Below are positions 41,988-50,237 of a DNA stretch of 64,000 nt, in pieces. The stretch's first letter is position 1, and each line of letters begins with the position of its first letter. Under the pieces are notes generated by a model that saw only the letters and a list, made by a program, of their open reading frames with translations, was not told where the DNA came from and searched no databases. Made by a program: the position numbers and the translations under genes. Origin of the DNA: Tomitella biformata AHU 1821 (GTDB taxonomy: Bacteria; Actinomycetota; Actinomycetes; Mycobacteriales; Mycobacteriaceae); NCBI RefSeq assembly GCF_000524475.1, contig NZ_BAVQ01000079.1, positions 1 through 64,000 on the forward strand, in the 5' to 3' direction.

Positions 41988-42422
41988 ATGACCGACCCGA
42001 ATCAGCAGATGCTCGACGACCTGAACAAGATGGGCAAGGTTGGGTTCGATGCCAACTTCGAGCCTGAGTACCTCGAGGCGTCCGGCGATCGGATGCGGAT
42101 GCGGTGGTCTGCGGGCCCGGGCCTGCACCAGCCCATGGGCATCGTGCACGGCGGCGCCTACTGCAGTGTGATCGAGTCCGTCGCGAGTATCGGCGCGTCG
42201 CTCTGGCTGGGGGAACGCGGCCATGTGGTGGGGGTCAACAACAACACCGACTTCCTGCGGGCCACCCGCGAGGGCGTACTCGAGGCCGTGGGGGAGCCGG
42301 TGCATCGCGGCCGCACCCAGCAAATCTGGCGGGTGACCATCACCAACGAGGAGGGCAAGCTGGTGGCCCAGGGCCAGGTGCGCCTGCAGAACATCGTGGA
42401 CACGGCACACCTGGGCAAGTAG
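41988..42422 (+). CDS. PaaI-type thioesterase, Rv1847-like
   Basis: A 144-residue hot-dog fold thioesterase. The motif PMGIVHGGAYCSVIESVAS holds the HGG signature, and VVGVNNNTDFLRATREG and the final VAQGQVRLQNI complete the fold. It probably hydrolyses acyl-CoA or aromatic acyl-CoA esters; the substrate is not shown. ATG 41988 (GGAG just upstream) was chosen over upstream in-frame starts because the family starts about here. Confidence 0.9.
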   Translation: MTDPNQQMLDDLNKMGKVGFDANFEPEYLEASGDRMRMRWSAGPGLHQPMGIVHGGAYCSVIESVASIGASLWLGERGHVVGVNNNTDFLRATREGVLEAVGEPVHRGRTQQIWRVTITNEEGKLVAQGQVRLQNIVDTAHLGK

Positions 42423-42435
42423 CCCTGGACAACGG

Positions 42436-42476
42436 AGATGGCGACGGCCGAGCAATATGCTCGGCCGTCGCCATCT
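42436..42476. terminator. bidirectional terminator
   Basis: A 19-bp stem (AGATGGCGACGGCCGAGCA at 42436-42454 and its complement at 42458-42476) closed by ATA lies between the convergent thioesterase and ndh genes. Confidence 0.9.
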
Positions 42477-42487
42477 ACTTGCGCCTG

Positions 42488-43909
42488 CTAGCTGGCGACG
42501 TCCTTCTCCGTGGACGCCGCCGCCTGCTGCTCCGGCGGGAGCTGTTGCGTGGGGGAGTCGCCATGCCCGACGCCGACATTGCCGGTCAACCGGTCCATCG
42601 CCTGGCGGCCCAGCACCTGCTGCACCGTGATCGTCATCTGCCCGCGGCCGCGGCCGAAGAACGTGGTGGACCAGGACAGGAGCGTCGCGAGACGGCTGCG
42701 GTAGCCCACGAGGTACATCAGGTGGATGGCCAGCCAGATCACCCACGCGATGAAACCGGTGAGCTCAAGCTTGCCGACCTTGGCCACCGCGCTAAAGCGC
42801 GAGATCGTGGCCATACTGCCCTTATCCCAGTATTTGAAGGGCTTGCGCTCGTCGATGGAGCGGCCCTTATTCTCGGCCATGATGTTCTTCGAGACGTACT
42901 GCCCGCCCTGCATCGCCACCTGTGCGAGGCCGGGGAGCTTGTCCAAGGACATCATGTCGCCGATGACGAACACGTTCGAGTGCCCGGGGATGCTCAGGTC
43001 AGGATTGACGAGCACACGGCCCGCGCGGTCGATCTCGGCCTCGGACTGGTCCGCGAGCTGTTTGCCCAGCGGGCTCGCCTGCACCCCGGCCGACCACACC
43101 TTGCACTGCGAGCGGATCTCCCGCTCGGTGCCATCTTTGTCCTTGACGGCGAGTCCATCCCGGTTGACGTTGGTGACCATCGCGCCGAGCTGGATCTCGA
43201 CGCCCATCTTCTCGAGCTTCTTCGTGGCGCTGGCGCTGAGCTTGCCGCCGTAGACGGGCAGGACGTTGTCCGCGCCGTCGAGCAGGATCACTCGGGCGTC
43301 GCGGGTGTCGAAGTTGCGGAAGGAGCCGACCAGGGTGCGGTGGGCGAGCTCGGCGATCTGGCCGGCCAGCTCAACGCCGGTGGGCCCCGCACCGACCACC
43401 ACGAACGTCATGAGGCGCTCACGCGCGTCATCGTCCTGGGAGAGCTCGGCCTGCTCGAACGCGCCGAGGATGCGGCCGCGGAGCTCCAGTGCGTCGTCAA
43501 TGGTCTTCATGCCCGGCGCATACTTGGCGAAGTGGTCGTTTCCGAAGTAGGACTGGCCCGCGCCTGCCGCCACGATGAGGCTGTCGTACGGCGTGACCGT
43601 CTCCATGTTCATCGCGGAGGAGACGACCGTCTTCGCGGCGAGGTCGATCCGCTGCACGTCGCCCAGGATCACCGCGGTGTTCTTCTGCTTGCGCACCACC
43701 AGGCGCGTCGCGGGGGCGATCTCGCCCTCGGACAGGATGCCCGTCGCCACCTGGTAGAGCAGCGGCTGGAACAGGTGGTGGGTGGTTTTGGCGATCAGGG
43801 TGACGTCGACGTCGGCCCGCTTGAGCTTCTGCACGGCGAATAGCCCACCGAAGCCTGATCCGATCACCACGACGCGGTGTCGCTGTGGTTGCCCGGACTC
43901 GTTCGTCAT
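42488..43909 (-). CDS. ndh: type II NADH dehydrogenase
   Basis: A 473-residue membrane-associated NADH:quinone oxidoreductase (non proton-pumping). The FAD fold is VVVIGSGFGGLFAVQKLK, followed by QPLLYQVATGILSEGEIA and the NAD fold VVVGAGPTGVELAGQIAE. The second FAD contact lies near NVFVIGDMMSLDKLPGLAQV. The C-terminal amphipathic and hydrophobic part is LTGFIAWVIWLAIHLMYLVG. It matches mycobacterial Ndh (Rv1854c). The urease genes that precede ndh in M. tuberculosis are absent. Confidence 0.94.
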   Translation of the reverse strand: MTNESGQPQRHRVVVIGSGFGGLFAVQKLKRADVDVTLIAKTTHHLFQPLLYQVATGILSEGEIAPATRLVVRKQKNTAVILGDVQRIDLAAKTVVSSAMNMETVTPYDSLIVAAGAGQSYFGNDHFAKYAPGMKTIDDALELRGRILGAFEQAELSQDDDARERLMTFVVVGAGPTGVELAGQIAELAHRTLVGSFRNFDTRDARVILLDGADNVLPVYGGKLSASATKKLEKMGVEIQLGAMVTNVNRDGLAVKDKDGTEREIRSQCKVWSAGVQASPLGKQLADQSEAEIDRAGRVLVNPDLSIPGHSNVFVIGDMMSLDKLPGLAQVAMQGGQYVSKNIMAENKGRSIDERKPFKYWDKGSMATISRFSAVAKVGKLELTGFIAWVIWLAIHLMYLVGYRSRLATLLSWSTTFFGRGRGQMTITVQQVLGRQAMDRLTGNVGVGHGDSPTQQLPPEQQAAASTEKDVAS

Positions 43910-44053
43910 TACGCACTCCTTGCGGATGAGTTGCCGCTGTTTCAGTCAGCCGATCCTGATGGGTGTGGACCCGCCGACAACTCTAGTGACAGACCCCCGG
44001 CGGCCGACACCGGACCATCAATCCAGTGTGGCCCGGCGCGGTCGAGCGCAAGG

Positions 44054-44102
44054 GCGGTCTCACCGCCGAGGTGTGACTGTGGCGACAATTACAGCCCGCC
44101 GC
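44054..44102. repeat. repeat copy A (left half of a split repeat)
   Basis: GCGGT-CTC-ACCGC followed by CGAGGTGTGACTGTGGCGAC and ATTACAGCCCGCCGC. The last 36 bases match copy B (45798-45833) with one difference. It ends in CGCCGC at 44097-44102, just before the lipoprotein gene block. The hairpin loop is CTC here and GAG in copy B. Confidence 0.75.
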
Positions 44103-44115
44103 GATGTGGTGGGAG

Positions 44116-44703
44116 TTACGAGCCGCTCGCGATGACAGTGAAGGGCTGCTCGGCCAGCACCGCGTTGTCGGGCTTGTCCCAGGGCGCGATGGCGGCCTTC
44201 ACCGTGAATTGCCCGGTGCCGTTTGTCGAGGCGCGGAGGGTGAAGGAAGTTGATCCGGTACAGGTGCTCTGCCGGTCGGTTTTGAGCACATTACCGCTGG
44301 GATCTACCAATGTGATCACGGCGGCGCATTTCTCGCCGTCGTAGGTGGCGCCGTTGCTTATTGCCATCCAATTTGCCTTGAACTGAGCGAGGGAGCCAGC
44401 GTATTGCAGCGTGCCAGGCGAGACCTCGTCGCTGGACTGGATCACGATCTGCACCGCCGAGATCGCACCCGACGTCGGGGCTGCGGACGTGGAGGTTGCG
44501 GCCGTGCTGCCCGTGGGCGTGGTCGAACTGGTGGTGGCCTTCGCCGAGGTGGTGGGCTGCGCCGACGCGGTCGCGGACGGGGTGGCCGCGTGGGTGGCGG
44601 GCTCCGAGGCACTAGGACTGGACGAGCAACCGGCCAAGGTGAGAAGTGCCGTCACCGCGACAATTCCGGGCGCGACAAGTGATTTTGTCCAATTCGTGAT
44701 CAC
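44116..44703 (-). CDS. hypothetical lipoprotein
   Basis: A 195-residue lipoprotein. The signal ends in the lipobox ALLTLAGC (Cys near residue 25). A low-complexity linker of Thr/Ser/Ala (residues 28-78) follows, then a single extracellular beta-type domain of about 115 residues with Cys in GEKCAAVITLVDPSG and STCTGSTSF, which may form a disulfide. No family is recognised. It lies in the 719-base segment that seems inserted into a short repeat (see 44103-44821). Confidence 0.75.
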   Translation of the reverse strand: MITNWTKSLVAPGIVAVTALLTLAGCSSSPSASEPATHAATPSATASAQPTTSAKATTSSTTPTGSTAATSTSAAPTSGAISAVQIVIQSSDEVSPGTLQYAGSLAQFKANWMAISNGATYDGEKCAAVITLVDPSGNVLKTDRQSTCTGSTSFTLRASTNGTGQFTVKAAIAPWDKPDNAVLAEQPFTVIASGS

Positions 44704-44821
44704 CCGTTGATAATAATCAGCGGGGCCAGCATTGTCTGTCGATCGATTGAATTACATGCCGTGGGGCGTTTGACGCGACTGTCGGGATTTTGCGGCTGTC
44801 GGCAATCACGGAGTCACGCGT

Positions 44822-44856
44822 CGCCGCATTGCCCAGGCAGCCACTCCCGCGGGAGT
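44822..44856. repeat. repeat copy C (right half of the split repeat)
   Basis: CGCCGCATTGCCCAGGCAGC followed by CACTCCCGCGGGAGT; 33 of 35 bases match the right half of copy B (45828-45862). It contains the perfect palindrome ACTCCCGCGGGAGT. It begins with the same CGCCGC that ends copy A. Confidence 0.75.
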
Positions 44857-44928
44857 AGCGGCTGATACGCCCGATAGCCGATCCGGAACGCGCCCGGGAT
44901 CACTACGCTCGAGGATGGGAGGCGATCA

Positions 44929-45078
44929 GTGACCAGCCAGGAGACCGAGTCCGCGCACGTCCCTGCCTGGGCGCGGCCGACCGAGGAGCGGCTGCGGATC
45001 GCCCGGGAGCTGCCGGGGTGGGTCGTTCCGGTAGTGCTTGGCGCCGTTCCTCAAGGTTCTCAATGCGATCCCTCTTGA
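44929..45078 (+). CDS. 49-residue ORF, possibly a truncated gene
   Basis: A short ORF from GTG 44929 with GGGAGG 6 bases upstream. It begins MTSQETESAHVPAWARPTEE, continues with a basic helix and turns hydrophobic (LPGWVVPVVLGAV) before ending at TGA 45076. The good ribosome site and the sudden end in a membrane-like stretch suggest the start of a longer gene that has been cut. A matching membrane-type remnant may be the fragment at 45586-45748. Confidence 0.35.
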   Translation: MTSQETESAHVPAWARPTEERLRIARELPGWVVPVVLGAVPQGSQCDPS

Positions 45079-45177
45079 TCGCAGAGTCGGCACCGTCGTG
45101 ACTGACACCAACCGAATCCGCCCAGAACCCACACGTCGGGCGCATAATTGATTCACCCCGAGTAGATAGGAAATGAC

Positions 45178-45525
45178 ATGCCCATTGCCTCTGTGTTCCG
45201 GGGTGCTGTCGTCGCCGTAGCGGTCAGCGCCGCCGCCCTCGTCGGTGCGGCCGGCCCGGCATCCGCCGACGTTGCCCCGGGTGCCTACACGTCCACGACA
45301 TCCTCGTCTGGTGTCGTGCTACTGCAACGTGACGGGCAGGTCCAGGGCCAGGACCTCGTCCTGATCGGGCGTTACCCCATTCATCCGACGCCCACCGGCG
45401 GCTACGTGGACTTCTTCCCTGGCCATCGGGTTTTCATGAACAGCGACGGACAGGGCGGATATGACGGCCCGGCATACCTGGGCGGTCTGCTGGTCGGCAC
45501 TTTCACCCTCACCCCGCACCGCTGA
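45178..45525 (+). CDS. small secreted hypothetical protein
   Basis: A 115-residue protein with a Sec signal peptide (VFRGAVVAVAVSAAALVGAA; cleavage near PASA-DVAPG). The mature part of about 83 residues is rich in Gly, Thr, Pro and Tyr, has no Cys and looks all-beta. A GATAGGAA site lies just before ATG 45178. No family is recognised. It is in the accessory stretch between ndh and the metallophosphoesterase. Confidence 0.7.
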   Translation: MPIASVFRGAVVAVAVSAAALVGAAGPASADVAPGAYTSTTSSSGVVLLQRDGQVQGQDLVLIGRYPIHPTPTGGYVDFFPGHRVFMNSDGQGGYDGPAYLGGLLVGTFTLTPHR

Positions 45526-45585
45526 CTGATCGCACCCCGGCAGGGGCCATGCAGCGTCTTCGTCAGGCGAGAGGCTCGACCGACG

Positions 45586-45748
45586 ATCGGCTCGAACATC
45601 GACCGGCCGGGGATCGGCGACCTGGCCGTCGGCTTGGGCTGGGGTTGGCGGGTGCTGTACGTGTGGGCGATGCTGGGCAGCGCGCTGGGCGTCCCGCTGC
45701 GCCCTCGTCCTCACGGGGCTGGCGGCGCGCCGACGGGACGCGCAGTGA
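45586..45748 (+). pseudogene. possible frameshifted membrane-protein fragment
   Basis: In one frame the DNA reads IGDLAVGLGWGWRVLYVWAM and LGSALGV, a good membrane segment. At about 45694-45703 a shift of one base into the next frame gives ALVLTGLAARRRDAQ and a stop at 45746-45748, a typical C-terminal end. There is no start or ribosome site nearby. It could be the tail of a broken transporter, possibly the same gene as the ORF at 44929; this is weak evidence. Confidence 0.3.
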
Positions 45749-45784
45749 CCGCAAACGGTGTATTTTTCATCACTTAACCCCGCC

Positions 45785-45862
45785 GCGGTGAGACCGCCGA
45801 GGTGTGAATGTGGCGACAATTACAGCCCGCCGCATTGCCCAGGCTGCTACTCCCGCGGGAGT
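45785..45862. repeat. repeat copy B (complete, about 78 bp)
   Basis: The complete form of the repeat whose halves lie at 44054-44102 and 44822-44856. It has a GCGGT-GAG-ACCGC hairpin, the conserved middle, the CGCCGC junction (45828-45833) and the ACTCCCGCGGGAGT palindrome. It ends 3 bases before the stop codon of the metallophosphoesterase gene, so the right hairpin may also end that transcript. Confidence 0.75.
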
Positions 45863-45865
45863 GGC

Positions 45866-47029
45866 TCAGTCCCCTCGGGTGAGCTCGAGGATGGTGACCT
45901 CGGGGGCCGCGCCCACCCGCATGGGCGGGCCCCACGCGCCGGCGCCGCGGGAGGTGTACAGCGTTGTGTCGCCGACCGTGCCCAGTCCCTCCACCATCGG
46001 CTGCTGCAGCGGCACCAAATAGTTGATGGGCCACATCTGGCCCCCGTGCGTGTGGCCGGAGACCTGCAGGTCCACCCCGAGGTCCGACGCCTCCTGCGCC
46101 TGGCGAGGCTCGTGGGCGAGCAACAACACGAACGAGTTGGGGTCGCTGCCGGCCAGGGCCGCGGGGAGATCGGGCTGATACGGCTCCGGCGCGGAGTAGT
46201 CGTGGATGCCCGCGATCTCGATCCTGGCGCCGTCCCGCTCGACCCCCACCCGGTCATTGCGCAGCGTGTGGATCCCCAGCCCATCCCAGACATCCAGCCA
46301 CCGGCCGCCATCGCCGGAGTAGTACTCGTGGTTCCCGCTCACTCCGAACACGCCCAGGGGCGCGGACAGCTGAGCCAGGGGAGCGAGATCGGGGCCGACC
46401 TTCTCGACGGTCCCGTCCACCAGGTCGCCGGCGATGAGGACGAGGTCGGGCTGCTCGGCGTTCACCAAGTCGACGACGCGCTGGGTGAAGGCACGGCCCC
46501 GGGAGGGCCCCACATGCAAGTCGGAGATCAGCGCCACGCGGACGCCGTCGAACTCGGTCGGCAACTGGTCCAGCGCAATGTCGGCCCGCACCACCTGGGG
46601 TCGGGCGGCCGCGACGAGGCCGAAGGTCCCCACACCGACCGCCGCCACCACGACCACCGCTGTCGCGATGCGCACCGCCGCCAGCGGCCCCCGTCCCTGC
46701 GCCTTCCCGTCGCTCGTCCGTCGCACTCGACGAACGAGCCGGGCCACCAGCAGGCCAAGGGCGATGACCACAAGGCCGAGCGCGATATAGAAGGCGATGC
46801 CCAACCAAGCCCACCCGACGAACGCGGGGCCACGTGCCCAATCCGGGTCGAACACCTCGCCGCTGCCGACACCGATGCTCGCGAACACCCACAAACCCAC
46901 CAGTGCGATCGTCGCCGCGCGGGACCACGGCTGGGGGAGACGTGTCCGGCGCACCAAGCGACGCTGGAGCCACCATGTGAGCAGTGCGAGGACCACCGAG
47001 AAGATGAGGAAGCGGATCATCCGAGACAC
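45866..47029 (-). CDS. membrane metallophosphoesterase
   Basis: A 387-residue protein. Four N-terminal hydrophobic segments within about the first 130 residues and a fifth near residue 128 precede a calcineurin-like phosphoesterase domain with ALISDLHVGPSRG, VLIAGDLVDGT, GVSGNHEYYSGDGG, LLLAHEPRQAQ and QVSGHTHGGQMWPI, so all five metal-binding blocks are present. YaeI-like enzymes of this class cleave UDP-diacylglucosamine or related substrates; the substrate here is unknown. Confidence 0.9.
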   Translation of the reverse strand: MSRMIRFLIFSVVLALLTWWLQRRLVRRTRLPQPWSRAATIALVGLWVFASIGVGSGEVFDPDWARGPAFVGWAWLGIAFYIALGLVVIALGLLVARLVRRVRRTSDGKAQGRGPLAAVRIATAVVVVAAVGVGTFGLVAAARPQVVRADIALDQLPTEFDGVRVALISDLHVGPSRGRAFTQRVVDLVNAEQPDLVLIAGDLVDGTVEKVGPDLAPLAQLSAPLGVFGVSGNHEYYSGDGGRWLDVWDGLGIHTLRNDRVGVERDGARIEIAGIHDYSAPEPYQPDLPAALAGSDPNSFVLLLAHEPRQAQEASDLGVDLQVSGHTHGGQMWPINYLVPLQQPMVEGLGTVGDTTLYTSRGAGAWGPPMRVGAAPEVTILELTRGD

Positions 47030-47130
47030 CCGCGTGCGGTGCGGGGGAGCAGGGCCGAGGCACGGGCTGTCATGGTGGATATCGTCGCAGACGGCCGCCG
47101 AGCGGGGCGGGGTGGGCGTAGCCTCCGATT

Positions 47131-47583
47131 ATGGCCTTGCATTGGAAGCTTGTGGTGGACAGTGAGAACGCTCCTGTGCTTGCCGACTTCTGGGCTGCGG
47201 CCCTGGGCTATGCGGTCGAGGACCCCAGCGCATTGGTGGACCAACTGCTGGCAGCCGGGCACCTCGCGCAGGGCCAGACGCACGAGCATCACGGTCGGCG
47301 GAACTTCCGGGGGTTCGCAGCGATCCGCCATCCAGACGACCCATTCGACGAGGCCAGTGGTGTGGGGCAGGGCCGACGGATCCTGTTTCAGGATGTGCCA
47401 GAGCGCAAATCGGGCAAGAATCGACTACACATTGATATCCATAGCGGAGACGAGGGACTGACCGCGCTGGTGGAGCGGCTGGCGGGACTCGGCGCGAGCC
47501 GGGTCCGCGAGGTCGACCAGGGTCCCGCCGGGCACTGGTGGGTGCTGCGCGACCCCGAGGGTAACGAGTTCTGCGCGGCGTAG
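47131..47583 (+). CDS. VOC family (glyoxalase-like) protein
   Basis: A 150-residue protein of the glyoxalase-like VOC fold. LHWKLVVDSENAPVLADFW opens the first module, and the second has LFQDVPERKSGKNRLHIDIH and ends DPEGNEFCAA, a very common VOC terminus. Metal ligands are partly kept (His in LHIDIH, Glu in GNEFC). The substrate is unknown. Confidence 0.88.
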   Translation: MALHWKLVVDSENAPVLADFWAAALGYAVEDPSALVDQLLAAGHLAQGQTHEHHGRRNFRGFAAIRHPDDPFDEASGVGQGRRILFQDVPERKSGKNRLHIDIHSGDEGLTALVERLAGLGASRVREVDQGPAGHWWVLRDPEGNEFCAA

Positions 47584-47641
47584 GGAAGTAGCGCGTGCCA
47601 GTCTGTCGGCTGGGACCCCCGCCGCATGGTTGGATCGGCAC

Positions 47642-48235
47642 ATGAGCGAGATCCAAGGTCGCAGTGCGCAACCGGTGGGCCGGCCGCGCGACGAGTCGAT
47701 CGACGAGAGGGTGTACGAAGCCTGTCGAGAGCTGCTACTCGAGGTCGGCTGGGACAGCCTCAGCGTGCGGCAGGTGGCCGCGCGGGCCGGGGTCAGCAGG
47801 ACCAGTGCGCACCTGCGGTGGTCGTCCAAAGCAGAGTTGGTGCTGCACGCCATCCTTGGCCAGCTGCCAGATCTGGAGCCATTCACCGGCACCGATCGGG
47901 CGGGCTGGATCGCCTGGGTTGTCGAGGGCAGCCACCAGCTGTTCGCCCGGCCCGAGGTGCGCGCCGCCCTGCCCGGCCTGTTGGTGGCGTTTCAGGAGGA
48001 CCCCGGGCTCCGGACTGGACTGTGGCGTGGGTTCAGCGATCCGGCCGTCGGGCTCTTCGCTGACGATGAGACCCGGGACGGGACTGCGATCCCGCAGGCG
48101 ATCTTGATCATGGCGGCAGGGGCGGCGCTGTTCTCGTCGGTCATCGCGGGGGAGGACGACACGCCGGCGCTGCGGGCGACCATCACGCAGCTGCTGTCCT
48201 CGGCCGCAGTGGCGACCGCCAGCACCGACGACTAG
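47642..48235 (+). CDS. TetR/AcrR family transcriptional regulator
   Basis: A 197-residue regulator. The N-terminal helix-turn-helix is VGWDSLSVRQVAARAGVSRT with SAHLRWSSKAELVLHAI, and a C-terminal ligand-binding helical domain follows. Its stop overlaps the convergent epimerase gene by 4 bases. The ligand and targets are unknown; the neighbouring VOC or epimerase gene is a possible target. ATG 47642 was chosen over TTG 47630. Confidence 0.88.
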   Translation: MSEIQGRSAQPVGRPRDESIDERVYEACRELLLEVGWDSLSVRQVAARAGVSRTSAHLRWSSKAELVLHAILGQLPDLEPFTGTDRAGWIAWVVEGSHQLFARPEVRAALPGLLVAFQEDPGLRTGLWRGFSDPAVGLFADDETRDGTAIPQAILIMAAGAALFSSVIAGEDDTPALRATITQLLSSAAVATASTDD

Positions 48236-49206
48236 CTGAAGGTCGCCACGATTGCCTCGGCGGGGGATCGCCACTGCATCTGCAGGTCCGCCAGCGTCTC
48301 CCGATCATCCGTCGGAGTGGCGGCGGTCAACAGCTCGGCGGCGTCACGGCTGAATCCGCCGCTGATTGGTACCCACCGACCCACCGAGTCGGCCGCCCGG
48401 CCGATCGCCCGGAACAGGCCCGGGCTCAGGGGGATTCGCCGCACCTTGCGGCCCATCCCGTTTTCGACCGCGTCGACCATGCCATCGAAGGGCATCAGCA
48501 GCCCTCCGCACAGGTAGCGGCGCGGACCGTGTCCCGGGCCGGCGTCGACGATGCGGGAATGGACCTCGCCGATGTCGCACACATCAACCATCGGCATGCC
48601 GCCGTGCACGCGCGGCGCCCAGCGGGCCCGCGTGATCGTGGACCAACCCTGTTCCGTGATCCCGACGTTGGTGTGAAAAGCGGGTCCGACCACGCTGCTG
48701 GGGTAGGTAATTACCACCGGGGCACCTTCGTCCTGCAGGGTGCGGGCGTAGCGCTCAGCGTGCGCCTTGCTCTGGCCGTAGGCGCTGCGGGCCTCTGCGG
48801 TTGCCGTCTCGAGATTAATGACCGGATCGTCTGTGGGAGTGAACACGGCATAACTGCTCACCAGCACCACCGGGTCGAGCCCCAGATCGACCGCGGATCG
48901 CAGGACAGACTCAGCGGCGTAGGCGTTGACCTCCCACATCAGCTCGGCGCGGCGGTCGTCCGTCCCGACCACGCCGGCCGCATGGATGACGGCGTCGCAC
49001 CCCTCCAGCAGGGAGCGCACCACGTCGGGGGAGCGCACGTCGCCTGCGAACTGTTCGACAGGGCCTAGCTCGGAAAGCGCCACGACGAGCTTGTCGACCT
49101 GCTCTCCTGGGGCGACCATGAGCCGCACCTCGTGGCCTGCGGTCAACAGAGAACGGACCACGTGTGCCCCTAGGTACCCGGTTCCGCCGGTTACTGCCAC
49201 CCGCAT
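48232..49206 (-). CDS. NAD-dependent epimerase/dehydratase (extended SDR)
   Basis: A 324-residue extended short-chain dehydrogenase. The Rossmann motif is MRVAVTGGTGYLGAHVVRSL, followed by EGCDAVIHAAGVVG, VLVSSYAVFTP and the catalytic YGQSKAHAERYARTL (Tyr-x-x-x-Lys). ATG 49206 has GGGAG 6 bases upstream and starts at the Rossmann strand; longer starts are rejected. The substrate is probably a sugar nucleotide or a steroid/flavonoid-like ketone. Confidence 0.87.
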   Translation of the reverse strand: MRVAVTGGTGYLGAHVVRSLLTAGHEVRLMVAPGEQVDKLVVALSELGPVEQFAGDVRSPDVVRSLLEGCDAVIHAAGVVGTDDRRAELMWEVNAYAAESVLRSAVDLGLDPVVLVSSYAVFTPTDDPVINLETATAEARSAYGQSKAHAERYARTLQDEGAPVVITYPSSVVGPAFHTNVGITEQGWSTITRARWAPRVHGGMPMVDVCDIGEVHSRIVDAGPGHGPRRYLCGGLLMPFDGMVDAVENGMGRKVRRIPLSPGLFRAIGRAADSVGRWVPISGGFSRDAAELLTAATPTDDRETLADLQMQWRSPAEAIVATFS

Positions 49207-49328
49207 GCTGACTCCCATCGCGCCGGACGACCGTCGGCCGCCGGGCATTGCCCAACTTAATGTTCCATTGGCACAGTAATGCATGGAGAGGTGATCGCGA
49301 CGCATATCCACGACCTGTCCGCAGATTT

Positions 49329-50237
49329 TCAGCCCAGGTACCCGGAGAGCCAGGCCCCGATGTCTGCGAGCGCCGCGCCCGCCATCGGTGTCGGATGGCC
49401 GGTGAACCCGTGGGCCGCTTCGGGGTAGACGCGAAGATCGACGTCGACGCCGTCGGCCGAGAGTCCTGCCGCCATGGCCAGGTTGTCCTGGAGCAGGATG
49501 TCTCTGTCGCCGACGATCATCAGGACTGGCGGCAGGTTCTTGAGGTCTGCGTAGATTGGCGAGAGATCCGGTCGTGTGCGGTCGGGGACTGAACCGGCGT
49601 AGGCCTCAAGGAAGTATTCGTCGGCGATCAGCCGGCCGGCTGGGGTCTGGGCGCTCAGGTCATAGGTGCCGAACTGCAGCACGGCGGTGTCGACTGCGGA
49701 CACCCCCTGATCACGCAGCCGCAGAAGCGTGTTGATTGCCAGAGTTGCGCCGGCAGAGAAGCCGACGATGGCGACCTTGGATGTGCCAAAGCGATCCTCG
49801 GCGTGCTCGGCGAGCCAGAGCGCCGCAGTCTCGCAGTCCTCGGGCGCGGCTGGCCACGGGTGCTCTGGGGCGAGCCGGTAATCCACGCTCGCGACCGTCA
49901 CGCCGAGTGCGTCCGCGAGGGCGCGGTTGCGAATGTCGCTGCTGGCGGCCGACCCCAGATAGAATCCGCCGCCGTGGATCTCAAGGATGACGCCCGTCGG
50001 CGGCCTGTCCGCAGGGGTGTGGATCCGCAGCGCAACAGTGCGCCCGTCCACGCTGACGAGCTCCTCGGCGGGCGGCGGTTGAGACGCGGTGGGGGCGACG
50101 AGCTGGGCTCGGATGGCACGCAGCTCGACCAGGCTGCCTGGGCCACGTCCCGGCGTGCGGTTGGCATAGAAGGCGCGTGAGTCCTCGACGAGAGGCAACA
50201 GACGGGGGTCAACCAAATGCGGGAGTCCAAGATTCAT
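49329..50237 (-). CDS. alpha/beta hydrolase, hormone-sensitive-lipase type
   Basis: A 302-residue esterase. The oxyanion motif is LEIHGGGFYLGSAA, the nucleophile elbow is VAIVGFSAGATLAIN, the catalytic Asp is in VLMIVGDRDILL and the His is in AAHGFTGHPTPM. It acts on short acyl esters. It stands alone between the epimerase and an 840-base gap. Confidence 0.9.
   Translation of the reverse strand: MNLGLPHLVDPRLLPLVEDSRAFYANRTPGRGPGSLVELRAIRAQLVAPTASQPPPAEELVSVDGRTVALRIHTPADRPPTGVILEIHGGGFYLGSAASSDIRNRALADALGVTVASVDYRLAPEHPWPAAPEDCETAALWLAEHAEDRFGTSKVAIVGFSAGATLAINTLLRLRDQGVSAVDTAVLQFGTYDLSAQTPAGRLIADEYFLEAYAGSVPDRTRPDLSPIYADLKNLPPVLMIVGDRDILLQDNLAMAAGLSADGVDVDLRVYPEAAHGFTGHPTPMAGAALADIGAWLSGYLG

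Noticed and set aside
42104-43843. A 579-codon plus-strand frame over ndh
   Set aside because: It is the antisense shadow of ndh, whose FAD and NAD motifs are clear.
45758-47461. A 567-codon plus-strand frame with a Cys-rich start (CECGDNYSPPHCPGC)
   Set aside because: It is antisense to the metallophosphoesterase. The Cys-rich part is the repeat copy B read in a second frame, so I do not count it as a Cys-rich leader peptide.
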